Assembly (NCBI GenBank): GCA_014377915.1
Contig: JACMOT010000117.1
Span: 1 to 13,488, forward strand
Origin: Tardiphaga sp.
GTDB taxonomy: Bacteria > Pseudomonadota > Alphaproteobacteria > Rhizobiales > Xanthobacteraceae
Length of the DNA stretch: 13,488 nucleotides
Direction: 5' to 3'
The notes under the pieces were generated by a model. The model was not told the origin of the DNA. It worked only from the letters and a program-made list of their open reading frames with translations, and made no database searches. This document shows, in pieces, positions 6,461 to 13,488 of the stretch (position 1 is its first letter; each line of letters starts with the position of its first letter). Position numbers and translations under genes: made by a program.

Positions 6461-7699
6461 CTACCTTCTGAACCTTGCCACCAACTCCACATGCGGGGTG
6501 TGCCTGAACTGGTCGACCGGCGTGACACTGTCGATCCTGTAGCCGCCGTCGATCAGGATCTTCGCGTCGCGCACGAAGCTTTGCACGTTGCAGGAGACGG
6601 AAACCACGGTCTTGACCTTGCTGGCGGCGAGCTTCTCGGCCTGCGCCTGCGCCCCCTGGCGCGGCGGATCGAACACGACGCAATCGACATCGCGCAGTTC
6701 TTGCGCAACCAGCGGGCGATGAAACAGGTCGCGCACGGCGGCTGTGATCGGCTTCAGGCCGGACGTGTCTTTCACCGCCTGCCGCAGCGACAGGATCGCG
6801 CCTTCGTCGGAGTCGTAAGCCATGACGCGCGATTTCGCGGCGAGCCGCAGCGCGAACGGTCCGACGCCGCAGAACAGGTCGACGATCAGCTTCGAGCCCT
6901 TGCAGGCTTTCACGACCAGTTCCGCTAGCGCTTCCTCGCCGGCGGCGGTGGCCTGCAGGAACGAGCCCGGCGGCAGCACCACCTGCGCCTTGCCGACCGT
7001 GATCACCGGCGGCGTGCGCATCAGCACCAACTCGCCGTGGCGCGTGAGGCGGGCGAGCTTGTATTGCTCGGCGAGCAGCGACAGCCTGGCGATCAGCGGC
7101 GTCGGCAGCGGGCCGGTGCCGCGGACATCGACGTCGAGGCCGTTGCTGGCCGCCGTGACCTGAATATCGAGCGGCTTATCGGTCGGCTTCAGCAACAGCG
7201 CGATCGCGCGGGCGACGTCGAGCGCGCCCTTCAGGCCGGGGTCGAGGATCGGGCAATCGTCGATCGCCACGATGGCGTGGCTGGCGGCGGCGGAGAAGCC
7301 GACGCGAATCTCATTGTCGCCGCCGCGCCTGGCATGCGCCGTGATGCGGCGACGGCCGGCGCCGTGGGCGTCGATGATCGGATCAACCAGACATTCGATG
7401 CGCGCATGCGCCAACGTATCGACCACGATCTGGCGCTTCCATGCCTGATAGGGATCAGGCTGCCAGTGCTGGATCGCGCAGCCGCCGCAGCGGCCGAAAT
7501 ACTGGCAGAACGGCGTGATACGCTCCGGGCTGGCGGTCTCGACGTGTTCGAGTTTGCGGCGCTCCGCATGGCCGGGGACGAGCGTTGCCTCGACTGCCTC
7601 GCCGCCGAGCGTATACGGCACGAATACCGTAGCGCCGCCCGCATAGGCCACGCCGTCGCCGCGTTGGCCGACATGGTCGATGGTCAGGCGTTCACCCAC
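6461..7699 (-). CDS. TrmA/RlmC/RlmD-family RNA 5-methyluridine methyltransferase
   Basis: It should methylate C5 of a uridine in 23S rRNA or tRNA using S-adenosylmethionine; the exact base is not readable. Domains in order, numbered from the chosen start: a TRAM-like RNA-binding domain (about 1-55), an iron-sulfur motif with Cys65, Cys71, Cys74 and Cys149, a central domain with PPGSFLQAT (243-251), then the Rossmann fold with DLFCGVGPF (274-282) and DPPRQGA (344-350). Catalytic Cys370 lies in [12 protein letters not shown] and Glu405 in HVELVA. The length is 412 residues. The open frame starts with a TTG at 7765, deep inside tlyA. I prefer the GTG at 7699, overlapping the tlyA stop by 8 bases just before the TRAM domain; a GTG at 7708 is nearly as good. 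Neither has a clear Shine-Dalgarno site, which fits coupling to tlyA. Confidence 0.9.
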   Translation of the reverse strand: MGERLTIDHVGQRGDGVAYAGGATVFVPYTLGGEAVEATLVPGHAERRKLEHVETASPERITPFCQYFGRCGGCAIQHWQPDPYQAWKRQIVVDTLAHARIECLVDPIIDAHGAGRRRITAHARRGGDNEIRVGFSAAASHAIVAIDDCPILDPGLKGALDVARAIALLLKPTDKPLDIQVTAASNGLDVDVRGTGPLPTPLIARLSLLAEQYKLARLTRHGELVLMRTPPVITVGKAQVVLPPGSFLQATAAGEEALAELVVKACKGSKLIVDLFCGVGPFALRLAAKSRVMAYDSDEGAILSLRQAVKDTSGLKPITAAVRDLFHRPLVAQELRDVDCVVFDPPRQGAQAQAEKLAASKVKTVVSVSCNVQSFVRDAKILIDGGYRIDSVTPVDQFRHTPHVELVARFRR

Positions 7700-8447
7700 G
7701 GCGGGCACCGAGGAAGAATTCGAGATTGCCGTCGCCGCCGGCGATGGCTGAGGGGAAGATTTCAATGTCGGTACAACCCTGTGTCGCCGCGAATGCCGCG
7801 ATATCGTCGCACACCGCCTGGTGTACAGCCGGATCCTTGATGATGCCGCGCTTGGTATTTTGCCGCGGCGCCTCGAATTGCGGCTTGATCAGCGCCAGCA
7901 GATGCATGGGCGAGGCCGCCAGCGACAGCGCCACCGGCAGCACCGCCTTCAGCGAGATGAAGCTGACGTCGATGACTACCACGTCAGGGCGCGCCGGCAG
8001 TCGCTTGTTTTCATAGGCGCGAATGTCGGTCTCTTCCAAGGATACGATCTTCGGATGGCCATGCAGCGACGGATGCAACTGGCTGCGGCCGACGTCGATC
8101 GCGAACACCAGGCTGGCGCCGTTCGCCAGCAGCACCTCGGTGAAGCCGCCGGTGGAGGCCCCGACGTCGAGGCAGACATGATCCTCGATCTCGACAGGGT
8201 AGCGCTCCAGCGCGCCGGACAGTTTGACGCCGCCGCGCGACACCCAAGGGTGCGCCGGCTCGGCCTGGATGATCGCGTCCTCGGCGATGCTCTCGGATGC
8301 CTTGCCCACCAGCCTGTCGTCAGCGACGACCAGCCCGGCCTCGATCGCTGCCTGCGCCCGGGCGCGGCTCTCGAACAGGCCGCGCTCGACCAGCAGCAGG
8401 TCGGCGCGTTTTCGCGGGGTCGGCGTGTTGATGCTGCGTTTGGCCAT
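7692..8447 (-). CDS. tlyA: TlyA-family rRNA (cytidine-2'-O)-methyltransferase
   Basis: TlyA proteins 2'-O-methylate cytidines in 16S and/or 23S rRNA; older annotation calls the family hemolysin A. This 251-residue protein has an N-terminal S4 RNA-binding domain (about 13-70, [19 protein letters not shown]) and an FtsJ-like methyltransferase domain. The SAM loop is [13 protein letters not shown] (92-104). The K-D-K-E catalytic tetrad is complete at Lys75, Asp160 (VIDVSF), Lys188 (LIKPQFE) and Glu243 (GNLEFF). The frame is open to 8714, but the upstream part is arginine-rich shadow sequence over the preceding gene. The ATG at 8447 overlaps that gene's stop as TGATG, which suggests translational coupling. 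The 3' end overlaps the next RNA methyltransferase, so two RNA-modifying enzymes are probably made from one message. Confidence 0.93.
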   Translation of the reverse strand: MAKRSINTPTPRKRADLLLVERGLFESRARAQAAIEAGLVVADDRLVGKASESIAEDAIIQAEPAHPWVSRGGVKLSGALERYPVEIEDHVCLDVGASTGGFTEVLLANGASLVFAIDVGRSQLHPSLHGHPKIVSLEETDIRAYENKRLPARPDVVVIDVSFISLKAVLPVALSLAASPMHLLALIKPQFEAPRQNTKRGIIKDPAVHQAVCDDIAAFAATQGCTDIEIFPSAIAGGDGNLEFFLGARRG

Positions 8448-8998
8448 CAGCGCGCGGCGCGGTCGGCGGCGAGCCGCACGCAGGCCTCGAAGGCGGTGAG
8501 GTCGTGCCCAGGGTCCGCGGGCTTTTCGCGCGGCAGGACCAGCGGCGCGCCGTATAGCTCGAGCGCGTGGATCATCATCAGATTGTCGGTGTGGCCAAAG
8601 TCTTCCACGGTGAGGCCTTCGGCATCGACTCGGCGGCCGTCCTGTGAGGTGACATTGGTGCGGCTGCGCACGCGGTCGACATAGAGCGTCGGATCGTTGG
8701 CGTATCCGAAACAAATTTTCCCGCGACCAGCCATGAAACCGAGTTCGTAGACCGTGCCGGCATCGGCGCCGGGGCCGCGGAACGGCGTCAGATTGGCGAT
8801 GATCGCGTCGGCCTCGGTCATCATGGCCTCGTTGCCGCGAAAAATCTGGAGCGAGGCATTGGGCGCAAAAAGATCAACGGAATTATCGAGCGGGTAGAGC
8901 CCGGTCAGGCCATGGCGCGCGCAGATCTCGACCTTGCGGCGGCCGATGGCGACGGCGTCCGGCAGGAACACGTCGGGGCCGGCGAGGTAGATTTTCAT
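8447..8998 (-). CDS. Nucleoside 2-deoxyribosyltransferase-family protein
   Basis: This 183-residue protein fits the nucleoside 2-deoxyribosyltransferase family, which moves or removes the deoxyribose of (deoxy)nucleosides in base salvage or nucleotide clean-up. Seen directly: the N-terminal YLAGPDVFLPDA (4-15), the DAIIANLTPFRGPGADAGT segment (64-82), and catalytic-type Glu85 in GTVYELGFMAGRGK (81-94). The Asp79 to Glu85 spacing and the C-terminal FEACVRLA helix agree with the family. Whether it acts as a transferase, a nucleoside hydrolase or on nucleotides (like Rcl/DNPH1) cannot be told. The ATG at 8998 lies directly before the first strand; its ribosome site is weak. It follows dxs after a 143-base gap filled by a repeat, and its stop overlaps the tlyA start. 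No pathway link to its neighbours is obvious. Confidence 0.87.
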   Translation of the reverse strand: MKIYLAGPDVFLPDAVAIGRRKVEICARHGLTGLYPLDNSVDLFAPNASLQIFRGNEAMMTEADAIIANLTPFRGPGADAGTVYELGFMAGRGKICFGYANDPTLYVDRVRSRTNVTSQDGRRVDAEGLTVEDFGHTDNLMMIHALELYGAPLVLPREKPADPGHDLTAFEACVRLAADRAAR

Positions 8999-9013
8999 GA
9001 AAGACGCCTTCTC

Positions 9014-9139
9014 GTCGTTCCGGGATGCACTTCGGTCGGCGAAGCCGGCCGGAGGGCAGACCCGGAACCTCGAAATGTTTTGAACATGTCGAGATCCCGG
9101 GTTCGATCGCGGCTTGCGCCGCGCTCGCCCGGAATGACA
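9014..9139. repeat. Nested inverted repeat, family E
   Basis: The outer arms CGTCGTTCCGGG (9014-9025) and CCCGGAATGACA (9129-9140) are near-perfect inverted copies. An inner pair, ACCCGGAACCTCGAAATGTT (9061-9080) against AACATGTCGAGATCCCGGGT (9084-9103), forms a second stem. The element fills nearly all of the gap between the dxs stop (9142) and the downstream deoxyribosyltransferase-like gene. It is of the CGTCATTCCGGG type seen as dispersed repeats in this bacterial group. Confidence 0.75.
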
Positions 9140-9141
9140 GC

Positions 9142-11067
9142 TCAGGCCAGCTTCACGGTCTCGGCGGTAAAATCCTTGCCGAGGGTCTCGAACACCTTGG
9201 TGACGATGCCCTTGGCGTCGAGGCCGGCGCGGCCATACATCGCGGCCGGCGAATCATGGTCCTGGAACACGTCGGGGAGCACCAGCGAACGCATCCGCAG
9301 GCCGCCGTCCAGCATGCCGCTGTCGGACAGGAACTGCATCACGTGGCTGCCGAAGCCGCCGATCGAGCCTTCCTCGATGGTCAGCAGGATCTCGTGGTCG
9401 CGCGCCAGCTTCAGGATCATGTCTTCGTCGAGCGGCTTCATGAAGCGCGCATCGGCGATGGTGGTGGACAGGCCATGAGCGGCCAGTTCGTCGGCGGCCT
9501 TCTCGCATTCGGCGAGACGGGTGCCGAACGACAGCAGCGCGATCTTGGTCCCCTCGCGGACAATGCGGCCCTTGCCGATTTCCAGCGGGATACCGACTTC
9601 CGGCATCTCGACGCCGCGACCTTCGCCGCGCGGATAGCGCAGCGCGCTGGGGCGGTCATTGATGGCGACCTGGGTGGCGACCATGTGCACCAGTTCAGCC
9701 TCGTCCGAGGCCGCCATGATGACGAAACCGGGCAGACAGCCGAGGTAGCAATTGTCGAACGACCCGGCATGGGTGGCGCCGTCGGCGCCGACCAGACCGG
9801 CGCGGTCGATGGCGAAGCGCACCGGCAGGCCCTGGATCGCCACGTCATGGACGATCTGGTCATAGCCGCGCTGCAGGAAGGTCGAGTAGATCGCGCAGAA
9901 CGGCTTGTAGCCTTCGGTGGCGAGGCCGGCGGCGAAGGTCACCGCATGCTGCTCTGCGATGCCGACGTCGAAAGTGCGATCCGGGAATGCCTTGTTGAAG
10001 ATGTCGACACCGGTACCCGACGGCATCGCCGCGGTGATGGCGACAATCTTGTCGTCCTTCTCGGCTTCCTTGACGAGCGAGGCGCCGAACACATTCTGGT
10101 AGGAGGGCGCGTTCGGCTTGGACTTGGACTGCGCGCCGGTGGCGACGTCGAATTTGACGACGGCATGGTACTTGTCCGCGGCCGCTTCCGCCGGGCCGTA
10201 ACCCTTGCCCTTTTGCGTCACGACGTGGACCAGGATCGGGCCGGTCTCCATATCGCGGACGTTCTGCAGCACCGGCAGCAAATGGTCGAGATTATGGCCA
10301 TCGATCGGGCCGACGTAATAGAAGCCGAGCTCTTCGAACAGGGTGCCACCGCCGGCCATGAAGGCACGGGAATACTCTTCAACGCGCTCGGCGCGGTCGG
10401 CGATCACCTTCGGAAGGTGCTTGCCGAGCTGCTTGGCGGCTTCGCGCAGCGAGCGGTAGGTCTTGCCCGAATACATTCGCGACAGATAGGCCGACATCGC
10501 GCCGACCGGCGGGGCGATCGACATGTCGTTGTCGTTGAGGATCACGATCAGGCGGGAATTCATCGCACCGGCGTTATTCATCGCCTCATAGGCCATGCCG
10601 GCTGACATCGCGCCGTCACCGATCACGGCGATAACATTGTTCTTGCCGCCCGACAGGTCACGGGCGACGGCCATGCCGAGGCCGGCGGAGATCGAGGTCG
10701 AGGAATGCGCGGCGCCAAACGGATCGTAGCCACTCTCGGTGCGCTTGGTGAAGCCGGACAGACCGCCCGGAGTACGCAGTGTACGGATGCGGTCGCGGCG
10801 TCCGGTCAGGATCTTGTGCGGATAGGCCTGGTGGCCGACATCCCAGATCAGGCGGTCGCGCGGCGTATCGAAGACATAATGAATCGCCGTCGTCAGCTCG
10901 ACGACGCCGAGGCCGGCGCCGAAATGGCCACCGGTCACCGACACCGCGTCGATGGTCTCCTGACGCAACTCGTCGGCGACCTGGCGGATCTGCTCGACCT
11001 TCAACTTGCGGAGGTCTTCCGGAGTCTTGATGGTATCGAGCAGAGGTGTCTTACTAAAATCGGTCAC
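9142..11067 (-). CDS. dxs: 1-deoxy-D-xylulose-5-phosphate synthase
   Basis: It condenses pyruvate and glyceraldehyde 3-phosphate with loss of CO2 to DXP, the entry step of the MEP isoprenoid pathway and a precursor for thiamine and pyridoxal phosphate. The 641-residue length is normal. His48 (GGHFGAGLG), the [15 protein letters not shown] segment (76-90), the thiamine diphosphate motif [18 protein letters not shown] (150-167) with NDND (178-181), and Glu372 ([13 protein letters not shown]) are all present. The third, transketolase C-type domain ends in ETVKLA. The start codon is GTG at 11067, preceded by [17 protein letters not shown] is the typical rhizobial N terminus. The 346-base gap upstream, back to the membrane hydrolase gene, suggests that dxs has its own promoter rather than relying only on read-through from xseB. 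Confidence 0.97.
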   Translation of the reverse strand: MTDFSKTPLLDTIKTPEDLRKLKVEQIRQVADELRQETIDAVSVTGGHFGAGLGVVELTTAIHYVFDTPRDRLIWDVGHQAYPHKILTGRRDRIRTLRTPGGLSGFTKRTESGYDPFGAAHSSTSISAGLGMAVARDLSGGKNNVIAVIGDGAMSAGMAYEAMNNAGAMNSRLIVILNDNDMSIAPPVGAMSAYLSRMYSGKTYRSLREAAKQLGKHLPKVIADRAERVEEYSRAFMAGGGTLFEELGFYYVGPIDGHNLDHLLPVLQNVRDMETGPILVHVVTQKGKGYGPAEAAADKYHAVVKFDVATGAQSKSKPNAPSYQNVFGASLVKEAEKDDKIVAITAAMPSGTGVDIFNKAFPDRTFDVGIAEQHAVTFAAGLATEGYKPFCAIYSTFLQRGYDQIVHDVAIQGLPVRFAIDRAGLVGADGATHAGSFDNCYLGCLPGFVIMAASDEAELVHMVATQVAINDRPSALRYPRGEGRGVEMPEVGIPLEIGKGRIVREGTKIALLSFGTRLAECEKAADELAAHGLSTTIADARFMKPLDEDMILKLARDHEILLTIEEGSIGGFGSHVMQFLSDSGMLDGGLRMRSLVLPDVFQDHDSPAAMYGRAGLDAKGIVTKVFETLGKDFTAETVKLA

Positions 11068-11413
11068 GGCACTATTCCAATTTTACATGTCCGGGGCTGC
11101 GCCTGACATCGGAGCAGGCCGGCGCTCGCGCACAGCCACTCTCCCGACACCGCAGCCTCCAGAACCGGGAAGCCTTGTTCGAGGCCTTATAATGGGCCCC
11201 GCTGTTTGACTGTGATATCTAGCACATTCAGCAGCCCCGTCCGTCCGAACATTTCGCCAGACGGTTGAAGCGCTTATAAACGTTAACAGGCGGCATTTCA
11301 GCCTGACCGTCAGCGCATAGTCTCAGTCCCTTTACACCATAGCGGCGGCCAAAGCCACCCGCCGCGCCGCCAGTTTTGGCAGATCGGAATCGGGTCCATA
11401 TGTGCGTAGGCGA
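11068..11413. other. 346-base spacer and probable dxs leader
   Basis: No gene is supported here. On the - strand an imperfect GGCGGC/GCCGCC hairpin (about 11343-11370) follows the membrane hydrolase stop, without a T-tract. A TATAAG box lies at 11278-11273 and a second at 11193-11188, the latter palindromic enough to read TATAAT on the + strand. The region from about 11100 to 11190 is GC-rich and could fold, but I recognise no known riboswitch or small RNA. It does not look like the repeat families found elsewhere in the window. Confidence 0.5.
11273..11301 (-). promoter_or_regulatory. Possible dxs promoter
   Basis: On the - strand CTGAAA (11301-11296, four of six matches to TTGACA) and TATAAG (11278-11273, five of six to TATAAT) are 17 bases apart. 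Transcription would start near 11266, giving a leader of about 200 bases before dxs. The match is moderate and a second TATAAG nearer the gene has no good -35 box. Confidence 0.28.
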
Positions 11414-12700
11414 TTACCCGAGGCGGCGAATCACCGGTTCCGGCTTGTCGTTAAGAGCGCTGTTCGGGCCCAGATCGAGCTTTTGCCATGCATTTTCGCG
11501 GGTCTGTGGCTCCGTGGACGCCATCGCGAGCGCCGCTGCGGGCTGGTTGACGCGTTCCTTCAATGGCACCGGGCCGCACACGATCATGTAGAAATCATAG
11601 GCATGCGGGCGCTCATTGGCCATGACGAACTGGAAATGCACCCGGAAGAACTTCCAGCGGAAGCGCTCGTAATGCTCTGGTCGGATGATTTCGCGGAACC
11701 GGACCGGGACGATCGTCGGGTTGCGCTTGGCTTTACCGGCGTCGATGCCGTGGCCGGCAACAGGGTCAAACGGGAAAAAGTTCATCACGTCCTTGCGCGA
11801 CTGGCAGTCGATCCAGTCGATCGATGGCTCGATCGCCAGCCGTCGCAAATTGTCGCGAAAGCCGGTGGCGGCGCGGTGAAAACCGACAATGGGCATGTTG
11901 CCGCCCAGCGTCAGCAGCACCATGCGAGGCCCGTGGCGGCCAAGCTCGGGATCGAGCTTCAAGGCGCGGGCGAGGATTTCGGAGCCGAGGAACGAGCCGG
12001 AGCTGTGGCCGACCAGTACGATCTCCTGCGCGTCGCTGGTTTGGGCGACAGTAACCAGATGCCGCGCAAAGCGATCGATCCGGGCGTCCCAGTCAGGCCG
12101 CTGGCCGTGGGAGAACTGCCAGGTGAAGATCGTGTCGGACATCAGATACAGCAGATAGCTGAGGTTCTCGGTGGTTTTCAGCAGCGTGCCGAGCACGGCC
12201 ACAAATACGGCCAGCGCGCTGGCGCCGACCAGAAAGCCGTGGATTCCGAGCCATTGCAGCCCGAATCCAAACGCCCAGGCCACACCGGCGGACCAGATCG
12301 CCTCGTTGAGGAGCAGGATATGCGGGTAGCTGATGAAGGTGGCGAAGCGCCAGTGCGCCGACCAGAACCGTCCCATGGTGCCGGAAAATACCAGCCGCCA
12401 GTAGATCGCGATGGCGTAAGCCAGCGTTTTCCAGATCGGCCAGGCCAGGTCGCGCTGGATCAGATCTTCCCAGCGCAGGAAGTCGTAATCGGTCCGGGTC
12501 TGCCAGCCGTCGCCGGCGGTTTCGATGGTCCAGGAGGCGGATTCGCCGTCGGGCGGGCCCTTTGGCCGGCTGACCGTGGTGGCAAGGTTGTACAGCCGCC
12601 CGAACTTGCGAAGTTCGGTACGAAACATGCGGTAATACTGCGCGAGGCCCCGCGGATCGTATCCCTGTACATAGATGACATGACGGTGCTGGACGCGCAC
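11414..12700 (-). CDS. Membrane protein with alpha/beta-hydrolase nucleophile elbow
   Basis: I do not recognise a named family for this 428-residue protein. It opens with HVIYVQGYDPRGLAQYYRMF (7-26), which looks like the first strand and oxyanion-hole turn of an alpha/beta hydrolase. Two probable membrane helices follow at about 132-150 and 154-174, and perhaps a third near 92-106. The nucleophile elbow is IVLVGHSSGSFLGSEILARAL (227-247), with Ser233 at the GxSxG position. Candidate acid and histidine partners lie in the C-terminal part, but I cannot assign them. A membrane-bound lipase or esterase is the simplest reading; activity is not shown. The start is a GTG at 12700 with GGGGAA just upstream. 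It sits between xseB (80 bases upstream) and dxs on the same strand, possibly co-transcribed with xseB. Confidence 0.83.
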   Translation of the reverse strand: MRVQHRHVIYVQGYDPRGLAQYYRMFRTELRKFGRLYNLATTVSRPKGPPDGESASWTIETAGDGWQTRTDYDFLRWEDLIQRDLAWPIWKTLAYAIAIYWRLVFSGTMGRFWSAHWRFATFISYPHILLLNEAIWSAGVAWAFGFGLQWLGIHGFLVGASALAVFVAVLGTLLKTTENLSYLLYLMSDTIFTWQFSHGQRPDWDARIDRFARHLVTVAQTSDAQEIVLVGHSSGSFLGSEILARALKLDPELGRHGPRMVLLTLGGNMPIVGFHRAATGFRDNLRRLAIEPSIDWIDCQSRKDVMNFFPFDPVAGHGIDAGKAKRNPTIVPVRFREIIRPEHYERFRWKFFRVHFQFVMANERPHAYDFYMIVCGPVPLKERVNQPAAALAMASTEPQTRENAWQKLDLGPNSALNDKPEPVIRRLG

Positions 12701-12780
12701 GCTGGTTCCCCGAACTGACAGCGGACTATAAGGAGCCCGATAGATGCGCCAAGCGCTAATTCGGCGGCGGATGCCGGCGG

Positions 12781-13032
12781 TTATTCGACGTCGAGCGGCT
12801 CGGTGCCGGTGACCTTGCCGTTTGAATCCGTGGTGATCTTGTCGACCCGGGCTTCGGCATGGCGCAGCAATTCATCGCAGCGTCGTTTAAGGGCTTCCCC
12901 ACGCTCGTAAATGGCCACCGATTCTTCCAGCGGAACCTTGCCGTCCTCCAGCCGCTTCACGATGGTTTCGAGTTCCTCGATCGCGCGTTCGAAGCTCAGC
13001 TTCCTGACGTCCGCATAGCTGGGTTCGGCCAT
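12781..13032 (-). CDS. xseB: Exodeoxyribonuclease VII small subunit
   Basis: XseB binds several copies to the large catalytic subunit XseA to form exonuclease VII, which degrades single-stranded DNA to oligonucleotides. The protein has 83 residues, a usual length, and is mainly two helices. The diagnostic stretch is LSFERAIEELETIVKRLEDGKVPLEESVAIYERGEALKRRCDELL, at about residues 12-56, followed by a charged tail. The ATG at 13032 has AGGA about nine bases upstream. xseA is not in the window. It lies 70 bases after the histone deacetylase-family gene and upstream of the membrane hydrolase and dxs, matching the xseB-dxs neighbourhood common in alphaproteobacteria. Confidence 0.95.
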   Translation of the reverse strand: MAEPSYADVRKLSFERAIEELETIVKRLEDGKVPLEESVAIYERGEALKRRCDELLRHAEARVDKITTDSNGKVTGTEPLDVE

Positions 13033-13102
13033 ATCTCGTTCCTGATCGCGCCGGGCCGGCGCGGGTTCGACTGCATGTTTGAGGGCGGAGTGTAACGGGG
13101 AA

Positions 13103-13488
13103 TCAATCGCCCATCAGCGCGGTGACATGGGCTGCCACCGATTCCTTCAACCCCTGGAGATCATAGCCACCCTCGAGCACCGAGACAATGCGACCGCCGG
13201 CGCTCTTGTCAGCAACGTCCATCAGCTTGCGGGTGACCCAGCCGAAATCCTCTGCGTCGAGATTGAGCGAGGCGAGCGGATCACGGCGATGCGCGTCGAA
13301 GCCAGCGGAGATGATGATCAGCTCGGGCGCGAATTTCCGCAGCTGCGGCAGGATCAGGTTCTCGAACGCGGCGCGAAACCTGGCGCCGCCGTCGCCATCG
13401 GCCAGCGGCGCATTCACCACGGTATCGTGCTCGCCGCGTTCGCCGGACGCGCCGGTACCGGGAAACAACGGCATCTGGTGCGTCGAGC
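13103..13488 (-). CDS. Histone deacetylase-family protein (C-terminal part, cut by window edge)
   Basis: Only the last 128 or so residues are present; the frame runs off the right edge of the window with no start. The visible part begins STHQMPLFPGTGASGERG, the loop typical of bacterial HDAC-like amidohydrolases. It continues with IIISAGFDAHRRDPLASLNL, which carries one of the zinc-ligand aspartates (GFDAH) and the DPL turn, and VLEGGYDLQGL, which supplies the conserved EGGY tyrosine loop. Bacterial members include acetoin utilisation AcuC-like and acetylpolyamine deacetylases; the substrate cannot be told, and the zinc-binding N-terminal half is missing here. It precedes xseB by 70 bases on the same strand and may head that transcript. 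Confidence 0.92.
   Translation of the reverse strand, partial: STHQMPLFPGTGASGERGEHDTVVNAPLADGDGGARFRAAFENLILPQLRKFAPELIIISAGFDAHRRDPLASLNLDAEDFGWVTRKLMDVADKSAGGRIVSVLEGGYDLQGLKESVAAHVTALMGD

Noticed and set aside
7700..7765. TTG start at 7765 for the RNA methyltransferase
   Set aside because: It would overlap tlyA by 74 bases and add Ser/Pro-rich residues outside the TRAM domain; GTG starts at 7699 or 7708 fit better.
8448..8714. N-terminal extension of TlyA to 8714
   Set aside because: The extra residues are an arginine-rich shadow of the upstream gene; the ATG at 8447 directly precedes the S4 domain.
9025..10605. 526-residue open frame on the + strand
   Set aside because: It lies antisense inside dxs, has the Arg/Gly/Ala/Asp-rich, motif-free composition of a high-GC shadow frame, and dxs is certain.
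11402..12718. 438-residue open frame on the + strand opposite the membrane hydrolase
   Set aside because: The - strand frame has membrane helices, a GxSxG elbow and a ribosome site; the + strand frame has none of these and looks like a mirror frame.
1..13488. Defence island, prophage, biosynthetic cluster or other new multi-gene system
   Set aside because: Gene content is mainly housekeeping with even composition, no integrase, transposase, toxin-antitoxin pair or array of repeats with spacers was found.

Overview
The window reads as core chromosome of a high-GC alphaproteobacterium of the order Rhizobiales, most likely the Bradyrhizobium/Rhodopseudomonas group. The evidence is protein sequence style (FabI, AroC, ClpS, Dxs), the set of dispersed intergenic repeats, and gene order. 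That assignment is from recognition, not from a search. No phage, plasmid, insertion sequence, CRISPR array, rRNA or tRNA gene was seen.

Left part (1-4836): a G-rich, repeat-bearing edge is followed by a leftward ECF-type sigma factor with no anti-sigma partner in view. A rightward block then runs fabI (fatty acid synthesis), a histidine-phosphatase/phosphoglycerate mutase-like gene, aroC (chorismate synthase) and a class III adenylate/guanylate cyclase. Middle part (4837-6460): a leftward stand-alone clpS, with a good sigma70-type promoter, diverges from a rightward secreted DUF1194/VWA protein.

Right part (6461-13488): a long leftward block, in transcription order, of a histone deacetylase-family gene (cut by the window edge), xseB, a membrane protein with an alpha/beta-hydrolase elbow, dxs (isoprenoid precursor synthesis), a nucleoside 2-deoxyribosyltransferase-like gene, tlyA, and a TrmA/RlmD-family RNA methyltransferase. 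The last three overlap or nearly overlap and look translationally coupled. The xseB, dxs, tlyA, RNA methyltransferase order resembles the usual rhizobial arrangement, with two extra genes inserted.

Almost every larger intergenic gap holds a hairpin-forming dispersed repeat: three copies of one family and single copies of at least four others. They sit at both convergent gene junctions and also inside two apparent operons. I found no convincing previously undescribed multi-gene system. The items most worth a second look are the uncharacterised membrane hydrolase between xseB and dxs, the cyclase with an unassigned N-terminal region, the ClpS with an arginine at the specificity-gate position, the FabI with Ala at the triclosan-site Gly, and the repeats.
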